A stretch of DNA of 25,114 nt from an uncultured Cytophagaceae bacterium (GTDB lineage Bacteria; Bacteroidota; Bacteroidia; Cytophagales; Spirosomataceae), in contig CALLKB010000234.1 of the NCBI GenBank assembly GCA_938008575.1, forward strand, positions 1 to 25,114, given 5' to 3'. Shown here piece by piece: positions 16,401 through 22,855 of the stretch. Made by a program: the position numbers and the translations under genes. The notes under the pieces are model-generated. The model saw nothing but the letters and a program-made list of their open reading frames with translations. It was not told the origin of the DNA and searched no databases. The stretch's first letter is position 1. Each line of letters opens with the position of its first letter.

Positions 16401-17844
16401 GTAGTTTGGGGTCCTTTTTATTTGCCTCGGCGATATCATATAAATTAGCATGACTTCGTTTAATCATAGCCAAATGGTTATACAATATCCGAATCGGATC
16501 ATAGGTTAATATGCCCTGCTGGCTATCCAATCTATCCGCGTCAAAAAAGTCAAAGGACTCAACCCAAGCGGGGTTTTGGCTTTTTCCCGACAAGCGGAAA
16601 AAATCCATTTTCTGCGTATCTGCATGTAAAACACCTAAGTCGGCAGAAATCGAAACTTGGTGAAAACTATCTTCAAACCGAATTTCTTCTTGCGTGGGTT
16701 TGAGGTGCCAAGCGGCCTCGGCGGGAATCCAATTCGCAGTCACAAACCCGTGGTACAGCGAATCTTTTTTCCCGACATAACCAATAAATGCACCTTCTTT
16801 AATCTGAATGGATTCGTTCGATTGCATCAAGGCTTGCGTCGTCAAAATTTCACCCAATTTCCGTTGGGGGCCCCATATCTCCAACCGCGCGGGTTTTTCT
16901 TTGGAACCAAGCAAACCTAATTGATTGCCCCGTACTAGCAAGCGACCAAAACCTTTGAAATATTTCCCTTGTAAAGCATCACTAACAAATTGTTTGGATC
17001 GAAACTCTAGGTCGAATTGCTTAGCACCCGCCTTCTTTTTCAATTGCATCCGCAGTGCCCCCACAATGGAACGATCTCCTTCTTTCCAGTTCATTTCCTC
17101 GCTGAGCAAATAGCCTTTGCGCGGGTTGATTTGAAACAGTGCAAAGGCCAAATTTCCTTGTTCCACGAGCCCGTTTTGACCAAAAAACAAACGATCTTTT
17201 ACTGAAAATAAGACCTGTTTCGCAGTTATCCGAAGACTATCCTTTCCAATGAGCGATTCACAAATTGCATCTGTCCAAACCAAAACCGGCCCCGGGCTTT
17301 TCACTTGATATTGAATCCACGTTTCCGCAGGGCTTTCATCGGAAGGCGTATCCCAATTGTCGGTGGGCGCCAAGGTACTATCCGCATCTTGCCAACGAAC
17401 CGACAGGTTTCCTTGCACACGGATGGCATAATTTCCCGTTTGTAACAGCTGTTGATTATACTGCCAAGCATCCACTTGTTCGTAAAAATCAAGCGCGAGT
17501 TTGCCTACTTTTCGCTCAGCGAAAAGGGGTACGAGGTTTAATAGCTCCTTCTGTAAATTGGGATTTGCTTGCAAAAACGTTCGTGCAAACAAATAAGAAA
17601 ACGAAGGAGTTTTATAACCCGCCGCGCGCATTTGTTGGGCCCGCATAAAAAATTCCGCTTGCGGTTGCTGTGCATAAAGACTTTGCAATTGGTTGACAAC
17701 AACAGGCGCGTCTGAAAACTTACTTTGGCTAATGCTCGAGCATAAATCGGCGACAAGAGAGGCGTTTGCATTTTGTTGGGCATGGGCATAGGTAGGCAAA
17801 AATGCCAAAGAGCCAACCCAGAAAATTATTCGCAAAAGCCTCAT
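13420..17844 (-). CDS. Large secreted protein of unknown function (1474 residues)
   Basis: I do not recognise the family. The protein begins with a clear signal peptide (MRLLRIIFWVGSLAFLPTYA, then HA, cleavage expected before QQNANA), so it is periplasmic, outer-membrane or cell-surface. The rest has the look of repeated beta-strands: short alternating hydrophobic/polar segments with many Gly and aromatic residues, no transmembrane helices and no Cys-rich or catalytic motif I can name. The start region (about 25-140) may be helical repeat. The last ~30 residues are Lys/Ala/Thr-rich. An upstream extension to 17994 is open but lacks a signal peptide at its start. It is first in a unit with the acyltransferase, recO and M61 genes and divergent from kdsC; a lipid-envelope role is a guess from these neighbours. 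Confidence 0.85.
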   Translation of the reverse strand: MRLLRIIFWVGSLAFLPTYAHAQQNANASLVADLCSSISQSKFSDAPVVVNQLQSLYAQQPQAEFFMRAQQMRAAGYKTPSFSYLFARTFLQANPNLQKELLNLVPLFAERKVGKLALDFYEQVDAWQYNQQLLQTGNYAIRVQGNLSVRWQDADSTLAPTDNWDTPSDESPAETWIQYQVKSPGPVLVWTDAICESLIGKDSLRITAKQVLFSVKDRLFFGQNGLVEQGNLAFALFQINPRKGYLLSEEMNWKEGDRSIVGALRMQLKKKAGAKQFDLEFRSKQFVSDALQGKYFKGFGRLLVRGNQLGLLGSKEKPARLEIWGPQRKLGEILTTQALMQSNESIQIKEGAFIGYVGKKDSLYHGFVTANWIPAEAAWHLKPTQEEIRFEDSFHQVSISADLGVLHADTQKMDFFRLSGKSQNPAWVESFDFFDADRLDSQQGILTYDPIRILYNHLAMIKRSHANLYDIAEANKKDPKLLQGGFQQFKHAGYLNFDELSGDVSFTRLGRHYAQVKYAQKDFDRFYVPSFGGMLAKDTANISLDLGQQKLVIRGIKEVMVSDSLKANFIPSNNQIVFGQGRDFDFMGEIKIGNYRFRGQGFRFNFTDYSINLPQIDSITFVRKGTNRELGGQFRYEAGHILLAPPNNKSGRLGLAAFPKLIIPKGVVSYFDEPWRSAGVYSKKHYFQVPRIELDSLTQKEITFEGSFYSDGLFPTFKASLVLMPDQSFGFSYNQKLPFSIYRNKAIYQLKSPMLMNKMGLSAAGSMTYQGLISNQKESHFYPDSLIATSIEATMQGKGFPDMQMGEHRFTWMQESDSLWMLPFKQSISLYKKEVQLTGSLGMHQKQVFGRGNLTLQDGIMESSNFRFDASLWTASEANLKIGKQMALFPPSVFMDRVALEANMSTHKVMIRPMKGDMGSAITFPYVAYQSSLAEATWDLTNQKFLMGGQKGFELKSLDSTGVAGSMIKATNASYDLKAQYLALSGVKEVEVGSALLYPEKGILGIQKDGAFKPFSGAKAVLNGKHLLKDLKISEGNSAGWKGEANYQFPRSDGDTVAVALRNFHFEGKSYITADGLLSEKVPLRFSKHQQFKGEVSLDTRLPNLNFKGFIRPVIGLPNFRAAWIPFESNKGEEPHLVLNKDLHDEAGRPITAGIFINAQNRLYPTFLSPQSDDLDPVLFQAEGDVIEANDRYEVKGKQTQMQLFIDKHRVEAEGPIQLFTGNQSIRAFGHLNMSTDSLLPRLDTWVNLQFPYPAKLLKVMGDRIVKYLLDEGIQSDPADDPERRDAYLNRAEQVLGKAIPEAMRTKMDQVHMALDKVAPEFANSINFSGVSWVWSPNTSAFYSVGGIPWVNVGPVDVNATVRGYMEVIKKPSKEEFYGYWELSEDLWYYFAYFNGELGVYSSDPAFLASIREAVKSDKKGKLVVVEAAGDEKDAFVKRFLAYYRGTTPTKKVKKAAAPVKSTVPATKSKKGGF

Positions 17845-17929
17845 AAGGGGTAAAAATACAAAAAAGCCATCACGAATCGCATCAAGTCTTTCCGCAGATT
17901 TATGTAAATTACCATTCAAATCAATCAAT

Positions 17930-18442
17930 ATGTCCAACGTACTCACGCAATTTGCGCAAATTAAGGCCTTTGTATTCGACATTGACGGCGTCATGACAGA
18001 CGGAAGTGTTCATGTCTTGGAAACCGGGGAACATTACCGAACTTTTCACATACGTGACGGATATGCCATTGAGAAGGCTCGAGAAGCGGAATATAATTTG
18101 TGTGTCATTACTGGCGGAGGCCATAAGGGCGTCAAAAAAAGATTGGAAAACCTGAAGTTTCAGGACATTTATTTTGGTTTGGGCGGCAAGGATAAATTGG
18201 AAACTTATTTAGGTTGGTTGAACAAAATGGGAATTGACGAGTCGGAGGTTTTATACATGGGCGACGACGTTCCAGACTTAAAAATTCTTTCCCGACCGGC
18301 ATTATTGAGTACTTGCCCGGCAGATGCCATTCCTGAAATTCAAATGGCTTGTAAATATGTCTCGCCTTTTGGCGGAGGCAAAGGAGCCGTGCGAGATGTG
18401 ATTGAAAAAGTGATGAAATTACAGGGCAAATGGCCTGCTTAA
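17930..18442 (+). CDS. kdsC: 3-deoxy-D-manno-octulosonate 8-phosphate phosphatase (KdsC)
   Basis: Removes phosphate from KDO 8-phosphate, a step toward the KDO of lipopolysaccharide inner core. The 170-residue C0-type HAD protein lacks a cap, as KdsC does. Motif I FDIDGVMTDG has Asp17 and Asp19, ITGGG (60-64) is motif II, and GDDVPDL (111-117) is motif IV with Asp112 and Asp113; the C-terminal GGGKGAVRDVIE (138-149) is typical of KdsC tails. Full length. The ATG at 17930 starts 85 bases from the divergent large gene. The next gene on the strand follows after 10 bases. Confidence 0.92.
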   Translation: MSNVLTQFAQIKAFVFDIDGVMTDGSVHVLETGEHYRTFHIRDGYAIEKAREAEYNLCVITGGGHKGVKKRLENLKFQDIYFGLGGKDKLETYLGWLNKMGIDESEVLYMGDDVPDLKILSRPALLSTCPADAIPEIQMACKYVSPFGGGKGAVRDVIEKVMKLQGKWPA

Positions 18443-18452
18443 CAATACGAAA

Positions 18453-18962
18453 ATGGCATTAATTGTTCCAATAAAGGGTATTTCGCCGCAATTTGGGGAA
18501 GAAAATTGGCAGGCAGCGAACGCGACCATCGTAGGTGATGTGACGTTTGGTACACACTGCACGGTATGGTATAATGCGGTCGTTCGTGGGGATGTGAATC
18601 GCATCCGCATAGGCAATTACAGCAATATTCAAGACGGTGCGGTGATTCATTGTACCTACCAAAAAACCGAAACGCATATTGGAAATTACGTGTCCATCGC
18701 ACACAATGCCATCGTACATGGCTGTACCATCGAAGATTATGTCCTCGTGGGCATGGGTGCCATCATCATGGACGGTGCGCTAATCGAGACGGGATCCATC
18801 ATTGCCGCAGGTGCTGTTGTAACCCAAAATACTCGCGTTCCTGCCGGTAGTATCTATGCCGGAAACCCAGCCAAATTACTCAAACCTGTGAGCCCTGAAG
18901 CCGCTGAGGTTTTCATGCGAACCGCGATGAATTATTTGGAATATGCGGGGTGGCAGAAGTAG
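18453..18962 (+). CDS. Gamma-carbonic anhydrase-like hexapeptide-repeat protein
   Basis: A left-handed beta-helix protein of the YrdA/PaaY/Cam group; 169 residues. Imperfect [LIV]-G-x4 hexapeptide repeats run from ~22 to ~135. The three expected metal-binding histidines are His66 (VIHCTY), His84 (IAHNAI) and His89 (VHGCTI), with the RGD-type Arg45 and Asp47 (VVRGDVNRI) and Gln60/Asp61 also present. Thus a trimeric zinc- or iron-site enzyme is plausible, though many bacterial members lack measurable carbonic anhydrase activity. It follows kdsC by 10 bases and probably shares its transcript. A composite hairpin repeat follows. Confidence 0.9.
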   Translation: MALIVPIKGISPQFGEENWQAANATIVGDVTFGTHCTVWYNAVVRGDVNRIRIGNYSNIQDGAVIHCTYQKTETHIGNYVSIAHNAIVHGCTIEDYVLVGMGAIIMDGALIETGSIIAAGAVVTQNTRVPAGSIYAGNPAKLLKPVSPEAAEVFMRTAMNYLEYAGWQK

Positions 18963-18983
18963 ACGTTGGACGTTAGACTGATA

Positions 18984-19058
18984 TTTATAACCCTAGGCTT
19001 TAGCCTAGGGATCCCACGAACGCACATAACTCCCCAGACTAAAGTCTGGGGTTATAAA
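18984..19058. repeat. Composite of two inverted REP-like hairpins
   Basis: The element is bounded by TTTATAACCC (18984-18993) and its reverse complement GGGTTATAAA (19049-19058). Unit 1 (plus strand) has the hairpin CCCTAGGCT-TT-AGCCTAGGG (18991-19010). Unit 2 (minus strand) has CCCCAGACT-TT-AGTCTGGGG (19051-19032). The two units share the flank TTTATAACCC and the CTTTAG centre, and where the stems differ, both members of each base pair have changed. This resembles bacterial BIME/REP elements mobilised by RAYT transposases (inference; no transposase is in the window). It lies between convergent genes and may act as a bidirectional terminator. Confidence 0.88.
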
Positions 19059-19082
19059 ATACTCCGGACTATTTCCCTCTGG

Positions 19083-19107
19083 ACTGACAACTGATCACTG
19101 ACAACTG
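19083..19107. repeat. Short direct repeat (11 bp twice, 14-bp period)
   Basis: ACTGACAACTG occurs at 19083-19093 and 19097-19107, separated by ATC. It lies between the REP-like element and the end of the GH3-family gene. A related simple tandem, GACGTTG/GACGTTA, lies on the other side at 18962-18975. Non-coding. Confidence 0.8.
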
Positions 19108-19113
19108 CCTCTC

Positions 19114-20604
19114 CTACCTCCCCAAGCCATTCGCGATCACACGATCATTCGCCAAACGTGGAACCTTATTTTGACCCCCTAATTTCCCCTGCGATTTCAT
19201 ATAATCAATAAAAGCATTGGGCTTCAAAATCGTGAGTTTTAAAGGCTGCAAAACCTTTCCGGTAATCAAATCCTTGTAATAGATGTTTTGAGCGGTCATA
19301 GATGCCTCTAAAACGGCTTGAAAACGCGTAGGATCCTGCGGTGCCTGAGCAAATTCAACCAGCCACTCGTGGTAAGGCAATTCACCAGCCGATGGATTAA
19401 CCTGCGGTGCTAAAGTAAATTCAACAAGACTTGCCTCCGGGCAGGCCTTTAATGCCTCAGCCATCGCACGTACCGCCTCTTCCGCAATCACATGCTCCCC
19501 AAATGCCGATATAAAATGCTTAATTCGACCCGTCACCACAATACGAAACGGATTCAGGGACACAAACTTTACCGTATCTCCAATCGAATATGACCAAAGT
19601 CCCGCATTCGTCGACATCAATAAAGCATAATTCACGCCCAATTGAACCTCCGAAAGCATTAAACGCTTTGGCGTCGCCGTGAAATAGGTATCAGTTGGCA
19701 CAAACTCAAAGAAGATTCCTCCATCAACATTCAACAATAACCCCTCCTCACCCGTTGAATCCTGAAATGCGATAAAACCCTCCGATGCTGGATAGGTTTC
19801 TACGACATCAATTTCCCGACCAATCGAATCCATCAATTTCTGGCGATAAGGCTCGAAATTTACCCCTCCCGTGACAAACAATTGAAAATCAGGGAATAAA
19901 TCTCCGATCTTTTGACCCGATAAAGTTTCCAAACGATCAAAATACATCTGCACCCAAGGCGGAATTCCCGAAATCAAACCCATACGTTGTTGGATGGTTT
20001 CTTGCACAATCGCCTCTAATTTCTCCTCCCAATCTTCGATGCAATTTGTCTCATAAGATGGCAATTGATTACTACGCAAATAGCTAGGAACGTGATGATT
20101 GACAATCCCCGACAAGCGACCTGTCGGAATTCCATGCTTCGACTCAAGCTCCGGAGAGCCCGACAAAAAAATCAGTTTTTGGTCTAAAAATGCGGAATTG
20201 CCTGAATAGTGCACATAATGCAACAAGGCGTCGCGTGCACCCGTAATGTGAAATGGCATCGACTCTTTGGAAATCGGAATGTATTTCGCACCGGAAGTTG
20301 TACCTGAAGTTTTGGCAAAATAGGCAGGTTTTCCCGGCCATAAAATATTGGGAGAACCCAAAACCATCTCATCGATGTAGGTCTTCAAATCCTCGTATTC
20401 TGCGATGGGAACACGGATTTTATATTCTAAATAATTACGAATTTTATCGAATTCATAGGCCTGACCAAAGATGGTCTGCTCCGCTTTTTTGAGGTTATTC
20501 TTCAGCCAATTTTCCTGAATTTGAATCGCCTGCGCGTGACTCTTTTGGTGTTTTTTTACCACCTTGCGCGCAAAAGGTTTCGCAAAAAAGGATCGAATTC
20601 CCAT
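19114..20604 (-). CDS. GH3 auxin-responsive-promoter-family acyl-adenylase
   Basis: Member of the GH3 fold group of the ANL superfamily; plant members conjugate amino acids to jasmonate or auxin through an acyl-adenylate. The bacterial substrate is unknown. The 496 residues have the ATP loop TSGTTSGAKYIPIS (99-112), the family's ETYPASEGF motif (about 270-280) for AMP contact, and YSIGD (about 347-351). The C-terminal domain ends in a conserved GGQNKVPRL segment (near 475-486). Length is normal for Bacteroidota members (~500). It is the last gene of the helicase-TPR-GH3 unit, 6 bases after the TPR gene. No signal peptide, so cytosolic. Confidence 0.93.
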   Translation of the reverse strand: MGIRSFFAKPFARKVVKKHQKSHAQAIQIQENWLKNNLKKAEQTIFGQAYEFDKIRNYLEYKIRVPIAEYEDLKTYIDEMVLGSPNILWPGKPAYFAKTSGTTSGAKYIPISKESMPFHITGARDALLHYVHYSGNSAFLDQKLIFLSGSPELESKHGIPTGRLSGIVNHHVPSYLRSNQLPSYETNCIEDWEEKLEAIVQETIQQRMGLISGIPPWVQMYFDRLETLSGQKIGDLFPDFQLFVTGGVNFEPYRQKLMDSIGREIDVVETYPASEGFIAFQDSTGEEGLLLNVDGGIFFEFVPTDTYFTATPKRLMLSEVQLGVNYALLMSTNAGLWSYSIGDTVKFVSLNPFRIVVTGRIKHFISAFGEHVIAEEAVRAMAEALKACPEASLVEFTLAPQVNPSAGELPYHEWLVEFAQAPQDPTRFQAVLEASMTAQNIYYKDLITGKVLQPLKLTILKPNAFIDYMKSQGKLGGQNKVPRLANDRVIANGLGR

Positions 20605-20610
20605 GGTAAT

Positions 20611-21294
20611 TTACTTAAACACGCCTTGCGGATCAGGCAATTTTTCCGCTAAACTGTGTCCTAAATTTAAATCCAACTGCGTGATATCCAGCTTCCTACA
20701 CTCATGCAAATAGGCCCAGGCATTTTCATATTTCTCTTGTAAATAGGCCACTTGCGCTCGCTTCATCCAAGCCGTTGCATAATTCGGTGTTTGTAACAGA
20801 GCTCTTTGCAATAATGCATCTGTCTCATCCAAAGTACCACAATCCATGGACTTCAAATAACAACTCAATTTTACAATCGCTAAGTCAACGCGAAGAATAC
20901 TTTGCGTACTATCTAATGCCAAACCTTTGGATAAAAACTCGATGGCCTTAGGAAAATCTTGTCGTTGAAAAGTAATCACGCCCAATCCCCAATAGGAATC
21001 AACAGCCTGATTATCAAGCGCTTGAACTAGATTAAATCGATAAGTTGCGGTGTCCAAATGTCCCGAAGAGACGAATTCCCAAGCGCGCTCAGAAAAGAAT
21101 TCCACTGCCTCTTTACGTGAACCAAAACTGGCATCACAAGACTCCACGAATTGGGTTAATTCCTTTTGGTCTTTGGCGGATAAGGCCTTTTGACCATATA
21201 GTGGCAAGTATTTTGCCTCTTTAGGCGCTGCTGTTTGTTGGGCCATCGCTAAGCTTCCAACGAACATAAACAAACTAATTAGTAGTACTTTCAT
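20611..21294 (-). CDS. Secreted TPR-repeat protein
   Basis: Of 227 residues, 1-18 are a signal peptide (MKVLLISLFMFVGSLAMA, cleavage before QQTAA), so it is periplasmic or envelope-bound. Tetratricopeptide-like helical hairpins span ~62-195, for example AVDSYWGLGVITFQRQDFPK (97-116) and NYATAWMKRAQVAYLQEKYE (161-180), with the expected Gly/Ala/Tyr spacing. Two cysteines sit in the second half. TPR domains bind partner proteins; no catalytic motif is present and the partner is unknown. The frame is open for another 36 codons to 21402, but these overlap the helicase gene and lack a signal peptide. The gene starts 10 bases after the helicase stop and ends 6 before the GH3-family gene. Confidence 0.88.
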   Translation of the reverse strand: MKVLLISLFMFVGSLAMAQQTAAPKEAKYLPLYGQKALSAKDQKELTQFVESCDASFGSRKEAVEFFSERAWEFVSSGHLDTATYRFNLVQALDNQAVDSYWGLGVITFQRQDFPKAIEFLSKGLALDSTQSILRVDLAIVKLSCYLKSMDCGTLDETDALLQRALLQTPNYATAWMKRAQVAYLQEKYENAWAYLHECRKLDITQLDLNLGHSLAEKLPDPQGVFK

Positions 21295-21304
21295 CGCTGC
21301 AAAT

Positions 21305-22720
21305 CTACCTTTTCTTTTTAGATGATGGTGCTCCTGGGCGAAATTTTGCGTTTTTTCCAGGACGATTATTCCGTTGGGGTGGTTTTGGTGTTGAAACCGC
21401 ACCCCCTTTTGGGCCTGTTTTTGTCACCGCTTTACGCGTAGGAACCTTTTGCCCACTCGCACGTGCTTTGATCACCCATTTTTTCTCGTGGAACGCGCCT
21501 TTAAAATCGGGATCCTCGCGTTTCCGTTGATCGTCGACCGCCCGCAACATATCTTGTTGCTCCACAAACGGAGTCTCTTCTCGGCTGATTTCCGCTGGAA
21601 GGTCCTGAATTTCAATCGTTTGCTGAATTATTTCCTCAATCTTTGCCCAGTGATATTGCTCCGCTAGGGTAATAAAAGTGATCGACTCGCCTACCTGATC
21701 CGCCCGACCCGTCCGACCAATCCGGTGGACATAATCTTCGTAAATCAAAGGAACATCAAAGTTGATGACATGGGAAACTTTGGGAATATCAATGCCACGC
21801 GCTGCCACATCTGTCGTCACCAACACCCGAATTAAGCCTTCGCGAAACTGCTGCATGGCATTGATACGCGTATTTTGGCCTTTATTCGAGTGAATCGCAC
21901 GCACTTGGTCTTCCGATAAAACCTTGCGGATCAAAAACTTTTCAACCTGATTGGCAACGTCCTTACTCCGACAAAAAACCATCACACGTTCAAAACGATC
22001 TTGCTTAAGAAAATAGGCCAAAGCATTGATTTTCGTACTTAAATTCGGGGCCTCATAAACAAATTGGGTCACCTGACTAGCTGGAGTGGCTTGTCGGGTA
22101 ATTTCCACTTTTTGAGGAAACTCCAAAAACTCATGCGATAAGTTCTCTACTTTCTCTGGGAAAGTCGCGGAAAACAACCCGTTTTGACGCTTTTTGTAAG
22201 GGATTTTCTCGAGTATTTCGCGGATCTGTGGCATGAAACCCATGTCCATCATTTTATCCGCCTCATCCAAAATCAAAATCTTTAATTCCTTAACGACAAT
22301 CGCGTCCTTGCGGTATAATTCCAAGAAACGACCGGGGGTAGAAACCAAAATGTCAACGCCCGCTTCTAAGGTTTGGATTTGGGTTTTAGGTCCCAATCCG
22401 CCATATAATGCCAAAATGCGTAAATCCGTCTCAATTGCTAAGCCGACCATCACCTCATGAATTTGCATGACCAACTCACGTGTGGGTGCTAAAATTAAGG
22501 TGCGAGGATTTTTCCCTTGGGCGTATTTACAACGCATTAATATCGGCAATGCATAGGCAGCCGTTTTTCCTGTGCCGGTTTGTGCGATGCCAAGGACGTC
22601 GTGTCCTTGCAACATAAGAGGAATCGCCTTCTCTTGTATGGGGCTTGGAGTAACATAGCCCAAAGCGTCACAGGCGCGACACAATTGAGGGTTTAAACCA
22701 AGTGAAGAAAAATCAGTCAT
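21305..22720 (-). CDS. DEAD-box RNA helicase, RhlE-like
   Basis: ATP-dependent RNA helicase for ribosome assembly, RNA decay or cold adaptation. The 471 residues contain a Q motif (SLGL...GYVTPSPIQ, 6-29), Walker A AQTGTGKT (46-53), PTREL (79-83), DEAD (152-155), SAT (184-186), the FCRSK region (239-243), TTDVAARGID (302-311) and HRIGRTGR (342-349). From ~420 the tail is basic and disordered (Lys/Arg/Pro/Gly), usually for RNA binding. The start ATG is at 22718-22720. Its leader of ~80 bases contains inverted repeats, and a -7 box lies at 22803-22810. It heads a three-gene unit. Confidence 0.96.
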   Translation of the reverse strand: MTDFSSLGLNPQLCRACDALGYVTPSPIQEKAIPLMLQGHDVLGIAQTGTGKTAAYALPILMRCKYAQGKNPRTLILAPTRELVMQIHEVMVGLAIETDLRILALYGGLGPKTQIQTLEAGVDILVSTPGRFLELYRKDAIVVKELKILILDEADKMMDMGFMPQIREILEKIPYKKRQNGLFSATFPEKVENLSHEFLEFPQKVEITRQATPASQVTQFVYEAPNLSTKINALAYFLKQDRFERVMVFCRSKDVANQVEKFLIRKVLSEDQVRAIHSNKGQNTRINAMQQFREGLIRVLVTTDVAARGIDIPKVSHVINFDVPLIYEDYVHRIGRTGRADQVGESITFITLAEQYHWAKIEEIIQQTIEIQDLPAEISREETPFVEQQDMLRAVDDQRKREDPDFKGAFHEKKWVIKARASGQKVPTRKAVTKTGPKGGAVSTPKPPQRNNRPGKNAKFRPGAPSSKKKR

Positions 22721-22751
22721 ATGATTAATTTTGATGAAGGGACAATTTCCT

Positions 22752-22802
22752 TCGTGGAATTCCGTTCGCGAACGCTGCCGGCGCCCAATCGCAATTCCAC
22801 GA
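22752..22802 (-). promoter_or_regulatory. Structured 5' leader of the helicase gene (inverted repeat)
   Basis: TCGTGGAATT (22752-22761) and AATTCCACGA (22793-22802) form a 10-bp perfect inverted repeat 31 bases apart. The loop holds the 12-bp palindrome CGTTCGCGAACG (22763-22774) and a GC-rich CTGCCGGCGCC. If transcription starts near 22797, this fold would occupy the first half of the helicase mRNA leader. The start is inferred from the -7 box, and part of the outer stem is at or beyond it. The structure may be regulatory, or a REP-like insertion. Confidence 0.5.
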
Positions 22803-22810
22803 CAAAGGTA
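22803..22810 (-). promoter_or_regulatory. Helicase-operon -7 promoter box
   Basis: TACCTTTG on the minus strand, an exact TAnnTTTG match, 82 bases upstream of the helicase ATG. No good -33 (TTTG/TTG) is present at 17-23 bases. It forms a 10-bp inverted repeat with the opposite-facing box at 22828-22835. Confidence 0.55.
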
Positions 22811-22827
22811 GGCAAAATAAAATTCCC

Positions 22828-22835
22828 TACCTTTG
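22828..22835 (+). promoter_or_regulatory. CLC-gene -7 promoter box
   Basis: TACCTTTG on the plus strand, an exact TAnnTTTG match, 20 bases before the CLC ATG at 22856, so the leader would be ~14 bases. There is no clear -33. This placement supports the start at 22856 over the upstream open frame. Confidence 0.6.
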
Positions 22836-22855
22836 AAACAAAAATTCTCTTAATC

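Noticed and set aside
17845..17994. 50-codon upstream extension of the large secreted protein
   Set aside because: A clear signal peptide begins at 17844; the extension lies in the divergent promoter region and overlaps the kdsC start.
18963..19113. Insertion sequence or transposase remnant around the repeats
   Set aside because: No coding remnant, target duplication or terminal repeat of IS type beyond the hairpins themselves.
21295..21402. 36-codon extension of the TPR protein into the helicase gene
   Set aside because: The signal peptide starts at 21294; the extension is the helicase tail in another frame.
22721..22855. 45-codon extension of the CLC protein
   Set aside because: It crosses both -7 boxes and the helicase leader, is not hydrophobic, and the first membrane helix begins at 22856.
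22721..22855. Fluoride (crcB) riboswitch before the CLC-F gene
   Set aside because: No match to its conserved pseudoknot segments, and the inferred transcript start leaves only ~14 bases.
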